The translations under genes were made by a program, and so were the position numbers. A DNA stretch of 64,000 bases from Gemmobacter fulvus (GTDB lineage Bacteria; Pseudomonadota; Alphaproteobacteria; Rhodobacterales; Rhodobacteraceae). The stretch's first letter is position 1, and each line of letters begins with the position of its first letter. Of the stretch, positions 27,364-36,158 are shown in pieces. Under the pieces are notes generated by a model. The model searched no databases and was not told where the DNA came from. It saw nothing but the letters and a program-made list of their open reading frames with translations. The stretch covers positions 806,001 to 870,000 of the forward strand of contig NZ_CP076361.1 in NCBI RefSeq assembly GCF_018798885.1. The letters are read 5' to 3'.

Positions 27364-28143
27364 ATGCTGTCGTATCAACATATTTATCACGCCGGAAATC
27401 TCGCAGATGTGCAAAAGCATGCGTTGCTTTGCCAGGTGCTTGATTACCTTACGCAAAAAGACAAGCCGCTCAGCTATATCGAAACCCATTCGGGGCGCGG
27501 CCTCTATGATCTGGGATCAGACGAGGCGCTGAAAACCGGCGAGGCGGAGTCGGGTATTTCGGTGCTGGAGCGGGCTTTCGCACCGGGGCATCCCTATCGC
27601 CAGCGCCTGTCGGAAGTGCGCGCCCGCTATGGCGATGCCGCCTATCCCGGCTCGCCGCTGCTGGCGGCGCTGTGCCTGCGGCCGCAGGACACGCTGCATC
27701 TGGCCGAGTTGCATCCGCAGGAACACAAGGCGCTGGCCGAAACGCTGTCGGACTGGGGCGCGCATGTCTACAAGCAGGACGGATTTCAGACCGCCCTCGC
27801 CCTCACCCCGCCGACCCCGCGGCGCGGGCTGATGCTGGTGGATCCGTCCTATGAGGTGAAAGAGGATTACGTCACCATTCCCAAGCACCTGCTGGCCGTG
27901 TCGCGCAAGTGGAACGTCGGCATCCTGGCGCTGTGGTATCCGATCCTGACCTCGGGCGCGCATGTGCAGATGCTGGAGACGCTGGAAGGCAATCACCCGG
28001 ATCACCTGCGCCACGAAGTGCGCTTTCCGCCGGTGCGCGACGGGCATCGCATGATCGGATCGGGCATGTTCATCGTGAACCCGCCCTGGGGCACGGCAGA
28101 GGCGGCGGCAGACATCACCCGTATTTTCAAAGGCTTGAAATGA
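27364..28143 (+). CDS. rlmJ: 23S rRNA (adenine-2030-N6)-methyltransferase RlmJ
   Basis: This SAM-dependent enzyme methylates A2030 of 23S rRNA. The N-terminus MLSYQHIYHAGNLADVQKHA is diagnostic. SAM-site blocks ETHSGRGLYDLGS and the acidic LAELHPQE follow. The catalytic motif IV, DPPY in E. coli RlmJ, reads D160-P-S-Y here. The length is 259 residues. The stop overlaps the start of the PhzF-like gene in an ATGA, so both are made from one message. Confidence 0.9.
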   Translation: MLSYQHIYHAGNLADVQKHALLCQVLDYLTQKDKPLSYIETHSGRGLYDLGSDEALKTGEAESGISVLERAFAPGHPYRQRLSEVRARYGDAAYPGSPLLAALCLRPQDTLHLAELHPQEHKALAETLSDWGAHVYKQDGFQTALALTPPTPRRGLMLVDPSYEVKEDYVTIPKHLLAVSRKWNVGILALWYPILTSGAHVQMLETLEGNHPDHLRHEVRFPPVRDGHRMIGSGMFIVNPPWGTAEAAADITRIFKGLK

Positions 28144-29039
28144 CATCGCTTCAATTTCATACGCTTGATGTCTTTACCGCCACGCCCTATTGCGGCAATC
28201 CGCTTGCGGTGGTTCTGGGGGCCGATGATCTTTCGGCGCAGGACATGCAGACCATGGCCCGCGAATTCAACCTGTCGGAAACGATCTTTGTGCAGGCGCC
28301 GGTCAATCCGGCCCATACCGCCCGCGTGCGCATCTTTTTTCCGACAGCCGAGATCCCCTTTGCCGGCCATCCCACCATCGGCTGCGCCATTCTGCTGGCC
28401 ACCTCGACCCAGCCCGAGGGCGATTTTTCCACCGAGATCCTGCTGGAAGAAGAGGCCGGACTGGTGCCGGTGCGCGTGGTGCGGCGGCGCGAGGAGATCG
28501 AGGCCGAGTTCACCGCCCCGGTTCTGCCCAGCGCGGCCCCGGGCACGGCAGCGCCAGAGCTGATCGCGCAGGCACTGGATCTGGTGCCGCAAGACCTTGG
28601 CTTTGCCAGCCATCAGCCCGGCATCTGGCAGGGCGGGCCGTCGTTCCTGTATGTGCCCGTCGCGGATCTTGAGGTGCTGGCCCGCGCCCGCCCGATCGAA
28701 CCCTTCTGGTCCGAACTGATGGACCGCGCTGGGGTGGACAGCGCCTATCTTTACACGCCCGGGGTGGAGTGTGACTTTCAGGCGCGGATGTTTTCGCCCA
28801 CGGCGGGCATTCCCGAAGATCCGGCCACCGGCTCTGCCACCGCGATTCTGGCCGCGCAGTTGCGCGCGGCCCGTGTGCTGCGGCCCGGCACGCAAAGCTT
28901 CACGCTGCATCAGGGGGTCGAGATGGGGCGCCCGTCCACCCTGACCTTGACGGTGGATTACGCGGCGGAGGGCATTACCGCGATGCGGATCCGTGGAACA
29001 GCAGTGCATATCTCGCAAGGGCAGATGCGCCGCCCCTGA
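28140..29039 (+). CDS. PhzF-family isomerase/epimerase-like protein
   Basis: This 299-residue protein has the diaminopimelate-epimerase fold of the PhzF family. The N-terminal FTATPYCGNPLAVVL and catalytic Glu block FNLSETIF are present, as are FPTAEIPFAGHPT and the C-terminal EDPATGSATAIL that bind the carboxylate. PhzF itself isomerises a phenazine precursor, but no phenazine genes are near, so the substrate is unknown. It is translationally coupled to rlmJ. Confidence 0.88.
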   Translation: MTSLQFHTLDVFTATPYCGNPLAVVLGADDLSAQDMQTMAREFNLSETIFVQAPVNPAHTARVRIFFPTAEIPFAGHPTIGCAILLATSTQPEGDFSTEILLEEEAGLVPVRVVRRREEIEAEFTAPVLPSAAPGTAAPELIAQALDLVPQDLGFASHQPGIWQGGPSFLYVPVADLEVLARARPIEPFWSELMDRAGVDSAYLYTPGVECDFQARMFSPTAGIPEDPATGSATAILAAQLRAARVLRPGTQSFTLHQGVEMGRPSTLTLTVDYAAEGITAMRIRGTAVHISQGQMRRP

Positions 29040-29128
29040 CTGGGCTGCGCGGGGCTCCTGTCCTGTTCACGGCAAGATGAGGTCGCCGCCGGTTGGACAG
29101 ACCTGCCGCTGCGGGTTAGGCTGCGGCC

Positions 29129-29569
29129 ATGTTTGACGCATTGCTCCGCCGTTTGCTGGCCCCCGCCCCCACCGCCCTTGCCGCCCCCGAGGCGCATCTG
29201 GCCCTTGCCGCGCTTCTGGTGCGCGTGGCCCGTGCCGATGGCACCTATGATCCCACCGAGGCGCTGCGGATCGACCGTGTTCTGGCGGCTCTGTATCAGC
29301 TGTCGCCCTTTGCCGCCGCGCAGCTGCGCGCCGAGGCCGAACAGCTGGAGACCGAGGCCCCCGATACCGTCCGCTTCACCCGCGCCTTGAAAGAGGCGGT
29401 GCCGCTGGACCAGCGGGCCGCCCTGATGGAGGGCCTGTGGTCGGTGGCGCTGGCCGATGGTGGCCGGGGCGATGAAGAGGATCAGATCATCCGGCTGGTC
29501 GCCAATCTGCTGGGCCTCACCGACCGCGACTCGGCCCTGGCCCGGCAAAGGGTGGAGCGCGGCGCATGA
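29129..29569 (+). CDS. TerB-family protein
   Basis: This is a 146-residue all-helical protein of the TerB family. The two acidic signature loops that bind metal are RVARADGTYDPTE (about residues 34-46) and VALADGGRGDEEDQI (about residues 110-124). Many stand-alone TerB-fold proteins are linked to membrane or stress functions instead of tellurite. It forms an ATGA overlap with the PhnD-like gene downstream. Confidence 0.83.
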   Translation: MFDALLRRLLAPAPTALAAPEAHLALAALLVRVARADGTYDPTEALRIDRVLAALYQLSPFAAAQLRAEAEQLETEAPDTVRFTRALKEAVPLDQRAALMEGLWSVALADGGRGDEEDQIIRLVANLLGLTDRDSALARQRVERGA

Positions 29570-30333
29570 TTGCCGCGCTTGGCATGTATGACCGGGCCGA
29601 ACTGACCGCGACCACTGACCGGTATTGGGCGTTGATCCGGGATCACCTGCGCGCCGATGGCATTGCCGCGCCCGACGGGCTGACCCGCGATGCCCGCGCC
29701 TGGTGGGACGGTTGGCAATCGCCCGATCTGCTGCTGTCGCAGACCTGCGGATTTCCCTATCGCGCGCGGCTGCATGGGCAGGTGACGCTGATCGGCACCC
29801 CGGATTATGGCATCGAAGGCTGCCCGCCCGGCCATTATTACAGCGTCTTCATCGCCCGGCGCGATGATCCGCGCAGCGGTCTGGCGGCCTTTGCGCAGAC
29901 GGGCTTTGCCTTCAACGAAGACCTGTCGCAATCGGGCTGGGCGGCGGCGGCGAATCATGTGGCGGCGCTTGGCCTGCCGCTGACCCCGGTGCTGCGCAGT
30001 GGCGGCCATGTGCTGTCGGCGCAGGCGGTGGCCGCCGGGCGGGCCGATTGGGCCGCGCTGGATGCGGTGACATGGCGGTTGCTCTGCGCCCATGATCCGG
30101 CCCTTGCCACGCAGCTGCGCGTGATCGGGCACAGCGCACCGACGCCCGGCCTGCCCTATATCACCGCAAGATCGCGCGACCCGGCCCCGCTGTTCACCGC
30201 CATTCAGGCCGCCATTGCAGCCCTGCGGCCAGCGGACAGGGCTGCCCTTGGCCTGCGTGGATTGGTGGCGATTCCGCCCGACGCCTATCTTGCCATTCCG
30301 ATCCCGCCTGCGCCCGTTCTGGCAGCCGATTGA
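29566..30333 (+). CDS. PhnD-like substrate-binding-fold protein without signal peptide
   Basis: This 255-residue protein resembles the phosphate/phosphonate ABC-transporter binding protein family: it opens MIAALGMYDRAEL, carries SQTCGFPYRAR and GHYYSVFIARRDDPRSG, and repeats the two-lobe alpha/beta pattern. It lacks a signal peptide or lipobox, so it is probably cytosolic and not part of an importer. No ATPase or permease of that family is adjacent. It is coupled to TerB by an ATGA overlap. Ligand unknown. Confidence 0.7.
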   Translation: MIAALGMYDRAELTATTDRYWALIRDHLRADGIAAPDGLTRDARAWWDGWQSPDLLLSQTCGFPYRARLHGQVTLIGTPDYGIEGCPPGHYYSVFIARRDDPRSGLAAFAQTGFAFNEDLSQSGWAAAANHVAALGLPLTPVLRSGGHVLSAQAVAAGRADWAALDAVTWRLLCAHDPALATQLRVIGHSAPTPGLPYITARSRDPAPLFTAIQAAIAALRPADRAALGLRGLVAIPPDAYLAIPIPPAPVLAAD

Positions 30334-30469
30334 TCACTTTGCGCAAGGTCACTGCTCGTTTTGCAGGCAGCGCTGATTGTTTCGACACAAATGCCGTTGC
30401 AAAGCGCCGGAATTTCGTCCCTACTTCGTCGTCAGGGAGCCTTCTGAGGCCAACGATAAGCGAGAAACC

Positions 30470-31270
30470 GTGACTGCCGACCGTATTGCCAGAACCCCGG
30501 ACTCCGACGTGCCGGTGATTGAAATTCGTGACCTCCACAAGAGCTATGGCCAGTTGGAAGTGTTGAAGGGCGTGGACCTGAAGGCACCGAAGGGGAATGT
30601 GATTTCCCTCATCGGCTCGTCCGGGTCCGGCAAATCGACCTTGCTGCGCTGCTGCAACCTGCTGGAGGACAGCCAGCAGGGCGAGATCCTGTTTGAAGGC
30701 GAAGCGGTGCATTGGAAGGGCAGCGGCCTTCACCGGCACCCTGCCGACAAGGCGCAGGTCTTGCGGATCCGCACCAATCTGTCGATGGTGTTCCAGCAGT
30801 TCAACCTGTGGTCCCACCTGACCATCCTGCAAAATGTGATGGAGGCGCCGGTGACCGTTCTGAAACGCGATCCCGCCGAAGTGGAAGCCAAGGCGCGCGA
30901 ATATCTGGCCAAAGTGGGCATTGTCGAAAAATGCGATGCTTGGCCCGCCCAACTGTCGGGTGGCCAGCAGCAACGCGCGGCAATTGCGCGTGCCCTGTGC
31001 ATGGAACCCCGTGCCCTGCTGTTTGATGAACCGACCTCTGCGCTTGACCCCGAGCTGGAACAAGAGGTGGTCAAGGTGATCAAGGCGCTGGCCGAAGAGG
31101 GGCGCACCATGATCATCGTGACCCATGACATGAAACTGGCGGCGGATGTATCCGATCACACGATCTTCCTGCATCAGGGCAGGATCGAAGAGGAAGGCCC
31201 GCCAGGAACCCTGTTCGGAAACCCGCAGACCGAGCGTCTGCGCGGCTTCCTGTCTGCGACGATGGCCTGA
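30470..31270 (+). CDS. ABC transporter ATP-binding protein, polar amino acid type
   Basis: This is a 266-residue HisP/GlnQ-type ATPase that drives import through the two permeases downstream. Walker A is GSSGSGKST, the signature is LSGGQQQRAAIARAL, Walker B ALLFDEPTSALD, and the switch His is in VTHDM. The start is a GTG at 30470 with only a weak GAGAA site; the frame is open further upstream. It opens a cluster of transport and amine-catabolism genes running to about 40.1 kb. Confidence 0.92.
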   Translation: MTADRIARTPDSDVPVIEIRDLHKSYGQLEVLKGVDLKAPKGNVISLIGSSGSGKSTLLRCCNLLEDSQQGEILFEGEAVHWKGSGLHRHPADKAQVLRIRTNLSMVFQQFNLWSHLTILQNVMEAPVTVLKRDPAEVEAKAREYLAKVGIVEKCDAWPAQLSGGQQQRAAIARALCMEPRALLFDEPTSALDPELEQEVVKVIKALAEEGRTMIIVTHDMKLAADVSDHTIFLHQGRIEEEGPPGTLFGNPQTERLRGFLSATMA

Positions 31271-31322
31271 AACAGGCTCCAAAATACCACAGCCACCAAC
31301 AGCTATCCAACGGGAGACCATA

Positions 31323-32045
31323 ATGAAAAAGCTGATCCTGGCCACCGCGCTCATGGCTTTGTCCACCGGCATGGCGGCGGCGCAGACCGTGCGTCTGGGC
31401 ACCGAAGGCGCCTACCCCCCCTTCAACTTCATCGACGATGCCGGCAATGTGGCGGGCTTTGAGCGTGAAGTGGGCGACGAGCTGTGCAAACGCGCCGGGC
31501 TGACCTGCGAATGGGTCACCAACGAATGGGATTCGATCATCCCGAACCTGCAATCGGGCAATTATGATGTGATCATCGCCGGGATGAGCATCACCGACGA
31601 GCGTGAAGAAGTGCTTGATTTTTCGGAAAACTACTTCCCGCCGGCCGCTTCGGCCTATGTCGGGCTGACGGCTGATGCCGATATCAAGGGCGGCGTCGTC
31701 TCGGCGCAGACCGGCACGATTCAGGCAGGGTATGTGGCTGAATCCGGGGCCACGCTGCTGGAATTCGCCACCCCCGATGAAACCATCGCCGCCGTGCGCA
31801 ATGGCGAATCCGTGGCGGTGTTTGCCGACAAGGACTTCCTGAAACCCTATGTCGACCAGTCGAATGGCGAGCTGACCTTCGTGGGCGAAGAAGTCGCTCT
31901 GGGCGGCGGCGTCGGCATGGGCTTCCGTGACAGCGATGACGAGCTGCGCGGCAAGTTCGACGAAGCGATCAAATCCATGAAGGCCGATGGCACGCTCAAT
32001 GCCGCCATCGAAAAACACTTCGGCGCAGAAACCAAGAAGTTCTGA
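31323..32045 (+). CDS. Periplasmic amino-acid-type substrate-binding protein
   Basis: This is a 240-residue family 3 binding protein for the ABC importer. A signal peptide (MKKLILATALMALSTGMAAA) is followed by the mature GTEGAYPPFNFIDDAGNVAG. The conserved WDSIIPNLQSGNYDVIIAGM and TDEREEVLDFS blocks mark the ligand site. Relatives bind arginine, ornithine, histidine, lysine or octopine-like compounds. A hairpin just after the stop probably raises its expression over the permeases. Confidence 0.93.
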   Translation: MKKLILATALMALSTGMAAAQTVRLGTEGAYPPFNFIDDAGNVAGFEREVGDELCKRAGLTCEWVTNEWDSIIPNLQSGNYDVIIAGMSITDEREEVLDFSENYFPPAASAYVGLTADADIKGGVVSAQTGTIQAGYVAESGATLLEFATPDETIAAVRNGESVAVFADKDFLKPYVDQSNGELTFVGEEVALGGGVGMGFRDSDDELRGKFDEAIKSMKADGTLNAAIEKHFGAETKKF

Positions 32046-32057
32046 TGCTTTGACCCG

Positions 32058-32081
32058 CCCCTGCCGTATTGTCGGCAGGGG
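32058..32081 (+). terminator. Attenuator hairpin between the binding protein and the permeases
   Basis: A perfect 9-base stem (CCCCTGCCG with CGGCAGGGG) and 6-base loop is followed by CATTTTATA. It lies 12 bases after the binding protein stop and 23 bases before the next gene. Such partial terminators usually make the binding protein more abundant than the permeases. Confidence 0.72.
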
Positions 32082-32104
32082 CATTTTATATCCCCGGACC
32101 GCCC

Positions 32105-32986
32105 ATGTTCAGCTCCTGCGCCGACCCCAAGACACTTGAGGGCCTATCCTGGCTCATATGCTATCTGACCACCGGAAAACACATTGATTTCTATTGGTCT
32201 TTCCTGACGGTGCTGACGCTGCTGGCGGTCACGGCCCCCGTGGCCATGGCCTTCGGCTTTGGCGGGGCGATGGCGGCGCGCAGCCATGTGCTGCCGATCC
32301 GGCTGTTCGGCAAGGGCTATACCGCGATGGTGCGCGGTGTGCCCGATATCGTGTTTTTCCTGTTTTTCGTCATCGCGCTCGATCAGGGGATCGAGTGGAT
32401 GAAACATCAGGTGGTCTGCCCGGACTGGACGCAACCGATCCGTCAGGGCATGGAATTCCGCGTCTGCCCCGAAGCCAAGGTGCCCTTGGGCAATTCGGCG
32501 CAGATCTGGCATCAGCTCTATGGTTTTGCGCTGGCGGTGTTCACCTTTGCCATCGTGTTCGGTGCCTTTGCCGCCAATGTGCTGTATGGTGCGATGGGGG
32601 CTGTGCCGCGGGCGCAGCTTGAAACCGCCGAAAGCTATGGCATGACGCCCCGGCAGGTGTTCCGCCGCATCCTTGTGCCGCAGATGTGGGTCTATGCCCT
32701 GCCCGGCCTGTCGAATCTGTGGATGATCCTGATCAAGGCCACGCCGCTGCTGTTCCTGCTGGGGGTCAAGGACATCGTTTACTGGGCGCGCGAGCTGGGC
32801 AGCGCCAAGACGCAGGCCTATGCCTTTCCGCACCCGGACTGGCGCCTGTGGTATTTTCTGTTCCTGCTCGCGGTCTATCTGGTGATGACGCGCTGTTCGG
32901 AAATCGTGCTGGGGCGGCTGTCCGCCCGGCTCAGCAAAGGACAGGCCACCGCCGCCGGTGAAGCCCAGCGGAGGGTCGTGCAATGA
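32105..32986 (+). CDS. ABC transporter permease 1, polar amino acid type
   Basis: This is a 293-residue inner-membrane subunit of the importer. It carries the HisQ/HisM-type loop ETAESYGMTPRQVFRR that contacts the ATPase, and about five or six transmembrane helices. The start at 32105 follows the attenuator; an ATG twelve codons upstream is also open. It overlaps the next permease by ATGA. Confidence 0.9.
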   Translation: MFSSCADPKTLEGLSWLICYLTTGKHIDFYWSFLTVLTLLAVTAPVAMAFGFGGAMAARSHVLPIRLFGKGYTAMVRGVPDIVFFLFFVIALDQGIEWMKHQVVCPDWTQPIRQGMEFRVCPEAKVPLGNSAQIWHQLYGFALAVFTFAIVFGAFAANVLYGAMGAVPRAQLETAESYGMTPRQVFRRILVPQMWVYALPGLSNLWMILIKATPLLFLLGVKDIVYWARELGSAKTQAYAFPHPDWRLWYFLFLLAVYLVMTRCSEIVLGRLSARLSKGQATAAGEAQRRVVQ

Positions 32987-33810
32987 GCTGCCTTGAAACC
33001 ATCGGTCAATATGCCTTCCGAAGCCTCGGTTATGGCGAAAAGCTGTTGCCGCGCACGGACTTCACCCTGTGCCAGCAATTCACGCTCATCGGATCGGGCC
33101 TGATCTGGAACATCTATTTCGGCGTGCTGGCGCTGACCTTCGGCTTCTTTCTGGCCAATGCGCTGGCCATGGCCAAGGCGGCGCAGAATCCGTGGATCCG
33201 CAAGCCTGCGGAGTGGTTCATCTTCGTGTTCCGCGGCTCGCCCTTGTTCATCCAGTTCTTTCTGGCCTATGCGGCGCTGGTGATGCTGCCACGCGGCGGC
33301 ATCGACCTGTTCGGCCTGCATATTCCCACGGCCTGGCTCACCTCGGCCTGGGCCGGGGCGCTGATCGTGCTGTTCCTGAATACCGCCGCCTATACCGCCG
33401 AAATCTTCTATGGCGCGCTGCGCTCGATCCCGAAGGGCGATCTTGAGGCGGCCGAGGCATACGGGCTGACCGGCTGGGCCAAATATCGCCGGATCCAGTG
33501 GCCCACCATGCTGAGGCTGGGCTGGCCCGCCTATACCAACGAGGCGATCTTCCTGTTCCACGCCACCACATTGGTATTCTTTTCCGGCTTTCCGGCGTTC
33601 CAGCAGCGGGGTGACGCGCTCTATTACGCCAATTACTTTGCGGACAAGACCTTCAACCCCTTTGTGCCCTATCCGATCGTCGCCTTTTATTTCATCCTTC
33701 TGACCTTCGCGCTGATCGGTGTGTTCGGTTTTGTGAACAGACGGCTGAACCGGCACCTGCCAAGCAACACCCGCAGCAAAATTCGCTTGCGTCCACAGCT
33801 GATCCGATAG
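32983..33810 (+). CDS. ABC transporter permease 2, polar amino acid type
   Basis: This is a 275-residue second inner-membrane subunit. The contact loop reads LEAAEAYGLTGWAKYRRIQW. A stretch of helices from residues 43 to 115 is clear. With permease 1 it makes the channel, served by the ATPase at 30470 and the binding protein at 31323. The cluster continues into glutamine-synthetase-like genes, so the cargo is probably their amine or amino acid substrate. Confidence 0.9.
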   Translation: MSCLETIGQYAFRSLGYGEKLLPRTDFTLCQQFTLIGSGLIWNIYFGVLALTFGFFLANALAMAKAAQNPWIRKPAEWFIFVFRGSPLFIQFFLAYAALVMLPRGGIDLFGLHIPTAWLTSAWAGALIVLFLNTAAYTAEIFYGALRSIPKGDLEAAEAYGLTGWAKYRRIQWPTMLRLGWPAYTNEAIFLFHATTLVFFSGFPAFQQRGDALYYANYFADKTFNPFVPYPIVAFYFILLTFALIGVFGFVNRRLNRHLPSNTRSKIRLRPQLIR

Positions 33811-33818
33811 TAGGCTAT

Positions 33819-33830
33819 ATTTGATCAAAT
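33819..33830. promoter_or_regulatory. 12-base palindrome upstream of the first glutamine-synthetase-like gene
   Basis: ATTTGATCAAAT is a perfect palindrome in the 120-base gap after the permease gene and about 100 bases before the next start. It could be an operator for the catabolic genes. It is not an FNR site, which needs four bases between TTGAT and ATCAA. Confidence 0.35.
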
Positions 33831-33930
33831 TCTTCGGGCCGTCGCCCGGACCACACCACGTGGCGTCCCCTGCCCCAACGGGCGGGTGCGGACGGAGACA
33901 GGATCGAAAAAGGGAGAAAGGACCAAGGGC

Positions 33931-35352
33931 ATGGTCCTCATACCCGCCCCGTTTCAGGCTGATGGCCTGCTGTGGCGCGGTGTGATCCGTGCCAAGGCCT
34001 TCACGTGTGAGAGAATGAAAGACTGGCTGAGAAAGCACCCCGAGGTGCGCACGATCCGTGTGGCGGCTGCCGATCTGAATGGGCAGGCGCGCGGCAAGCG
34101 CATCCCGGCACGCTTTGCCGAAAATGTGGTCAAGAACGGGACGCGCTTCCCCTTCTCTGTCCTCAACCTCGATATCTGGGGCGAAGACATCGACGACAGC
34201 CCGTTGGTGTTCGAACAGGGCGACCAAGATGGCGTGCTGAAACCCACCGAACGCGGCTTCATGCCGATGCCCTGGCTGGAAGCGCCAACCGCGCTGCTGC
34301 CGATCTGGATGTTCCGCGAAAACGGCACCCCCTATGAAGGCGACCCGCGCCATGCGCTGCGCGCCGTGGTGGACCGCTACAAGGCCAAGGGGCTGACCCC
34401 GGTCTGCGCCATGGAGCTGGAGTTCTTCCTGATCGACGATTCGGGCAAATCGCTGCAAGTGCCGCCCTCGCCCCGGTCGGGCAAGCGGCGCAAGGCGTCG
34501 GAAACCCTGTCGATCCGGGCGCTGGACGCCTTTGATACTTTCTTTACCGATCTCTATGACGCCTGCGAGGCGATGGACATTCCGGCCGATACTTCCACAT
34601 CGGAAACCGGCCTGGGCCAGTTCGAGGTCAATCTGATGCATTGCGACGACGCCCTGCGCGCCGCCGATGATGCCTGGCTGTTCAAGATGCTGGTGAAGGG
34701 TCTGGCGCGGCGCCATGGCTTTGCCGCCAGCTTCATGGCGAAACCCTATCCGGAATATTCCGGCTCTGGCCTGCACACGCATTTTTCGGTGCTGGATGCC
34801 AAGGGCGAGAACATCTTTGACAGCGGTGGGCCGAAAGGCACGGCGGTGCTGCGTCATGCGGTGGCGGGCTGCCTGAATGCGATGCACGATTCCACGCTGA
34901 TCTTCGCGCCCCATGCCAACAGCTATGAACGGCTGGTTCCGGGCAAACACGCGCCCACCGCGATCAGCTGGGGTTATGAGAACCGCACCGCCTCGATCCG
35001 CATCCCGGCGGGCAGCCCTTCGGCGCGGCGGATCGAACACCGGATCGCGGGCGGCGATGTGAACCCCTATCTGATGCTGGCCGCCATTCTGGGTGCGGCG
35101 CTGAACGGCATCGAGGATGCGCAGGAACCGGCGGCCCCGATCACCGGCAATGCCTATGCGATGGAGGGTCTGCCGCAGATCCCCGAAAGCTGGGAAGCCG
35201 CAATCGAGGCCTTCGATTCCTCGGATACGCTGTCGCGGTTCCTGCCCAAAGAGCTGATCCGCAACTATGTGCTGACCAAGCGGCAGGAGCTGCATTATCT
35301 GGCCGAACTGACGCCGGAAGAACAGGTCGAGCTTTATCTCGACACCGTGTGA
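33931..35352 (+). CDS. Glutamine-synthetase family ligase, PuuA-like (gamma-glutamyl-amine synthetase)
   Basis: This 473-residue GS-fold enzyme would join glutamate to an amine with ATP. The N-terminal beta-grasp has VRTIRVAAADLNGQARGKR, the metal and ATP site carries VCAMELEFFLID and TGLGQFEVNL, and FAPHANSYERL and YENRTASIRIPAGS follow. GlnA-type adenylylation is not visible, and the neighbours are PuuB-like and amidotransferase genes, which point to amine use instead of ammonia assimilation. The ATG at 33931 has AAAGGA eight bases upstream; the ATG at 34015 (MKDWLRKHPEV) also fits family starts. Confidence 0.85.
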   Translation: MVLIPAPFQADGLLWRGVIRAKAFTCERMKDWLRKHPEVRTIRVAAADLNGQARGKRIPARFAENVVKNGTRFPFSVLNLDIWGEDIDDSPLVFEQGDQDGVLKPTERGFMPMPWLEAPTALLPIWMFRENGTPYEGDPRHALRAVVDRYKAKGLTPVCAMELEFFLIDDSGKSLQVPPSPRSGKRRKASETLSIRALDAFDTFFTDLYDACEAMDIPADTSTSETGLGQFEVNLMHCDDALRAADDAWLFKMLVKGLARRHGFAASFMAKPYPEYSGSGLHTHFSVLDAKGENIFDSGGPKGTAVLRHAVAGCLNAMHDSTLIFAPHANSYERLVPGKHAPTAISWGYENRTASIRIPAGSPSARRIEHRIAGGDVNPYLMLAAILGAALNGIEDAQEPAAPITGNAYAMEGLPQIPESWEAAIEAFDSSDTLSRFLPKELIRNYVLTKRQELHYLAELTPEEQVELYLDTV

Positions 35353-35359
35353 CGCGACA

Positions 35360-35387
35360 CCGCCCCCCTTGCCGACAAGGGGGGCGG
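35360..35387 (+). terminator. Perfect GC hairpin after the first GS-like gene
   Basis: CCGCCCCCCTTG pairs with CAAGGGGGGCGG around a CCGA loop, eight bases after the stop. The T-rich stretch after it is short and interrupted, so it may attenuate and not fully stop transcription into the amidotransferase gene. Confidence 0.65.
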
Positions 35388-35424
35388 GTTGCTACATTTT
35401 CCCTGCATCAATAGCGGACCTTCC

Positions 35425-36105
35425 ATGCTGATCGGCATCCTGCAAACCGGCCTCGCGCCCGACACTCTGGCAGCAGAGATGGGCGATTACCCCGATATGT
35501 TTGCGCGCCTGCTGCGCGACGAGGGGTTCACCTTCCGCACGTATCGTGTGGTGGACATGGAATTTCCCGCCGATGTGCATGAATGCGACGGCTGGCTGAT
35601 CACCGGCTCGCGCCATGGGGTCTACGAAGATCACCCTTTCATCAAGCCGCTGGAAGCGCTGATCCGCACGGCCTATGCCGAGGCGGTGCCGCTGGTCGGC
35701 ATCTGCTTTGGCCATCAGATCATTGCGCAGGCTTTGGGTGGCAAGGTGGAGCGCTATGAAAAAGGCTGGTCGGTTGGCCCGACCGACTATGATTTCAACG
35801 GCGAAACCCTTACGCTGAATGCGTGGCACCGCGATCAGGTGGTGGAAAAACCCGCCATGGCCGATGTGGTGGCGACAAACGGCTTTTGTGAAAATGCGGC
35901 GCTGGTCTATGGCGACCGTGCATTCACAGTGCAGGCCCACCCTGAATTCAAGGATGAATTCGTGGACGGGCTGATCAAGACGCGGGGCAAGGGCGTTGTC
36001 CCCGATGCGGTGATGCAGGCGGCCGGCGCGCGTCTGGGCACACCGATCCATGACCAGACGATTGCGCGCCGGATTGCGGACTTTTTCAGAACCCCGCGCG
36101 GGTAG
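35425..36105 (+). CDS. Class I glutamine amidotransferase-like protein (possible gamma-glutamyl hydrolase)
   Basis: This is a 226-residue stand-alone GATase domain. The nucleophile Cys lies in GICFGHQIIAQALGG and the His-Glu pair in VQAHPEF. In a PuuA/PuuB setting the expected role is hydrolysis of the gamma-glutamyl bond (the PuuD step), but the motif style is nearer to GMP-synthase-type GATases than to the PuuD family, so this is an inference from position. The start at 35425 skips a longer open frame. Confidence 0.8.
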   Translation: MLIGILQTGLAPDTLAAEMGDYPDMFARLLRDEGFTFRTYRVVDMEFPADVHECDGWLITGSRHGVYEDHPFIKPLEALIRTAYAEAVPLVGICFGHQIIAQALGGKVERYEKGWSVGPTDYDFNGETLTLNAWHRDQVVEKPAMADVVATNGFCENAALVYGDRAFTVQAHPEFKDEFVDGLIKTRGKGVVPDAVMQAAGARLGTPIHDQTIARRIADFFRTPRG

Positions 36106-36158
36106 CTTCCGCGCTGGACATCCCTCATGGCCATTGGCCAAAACCAAGAGTGTGACTC

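Noticed and set aside
33819-33830. Possible FNR/FnrL site.
   Set aside because: FNR boxes need TTGAT-N4-ATCAA. The sequence here is TTGATCAA with no gap, so I only keep it as an unassigned palindrome.
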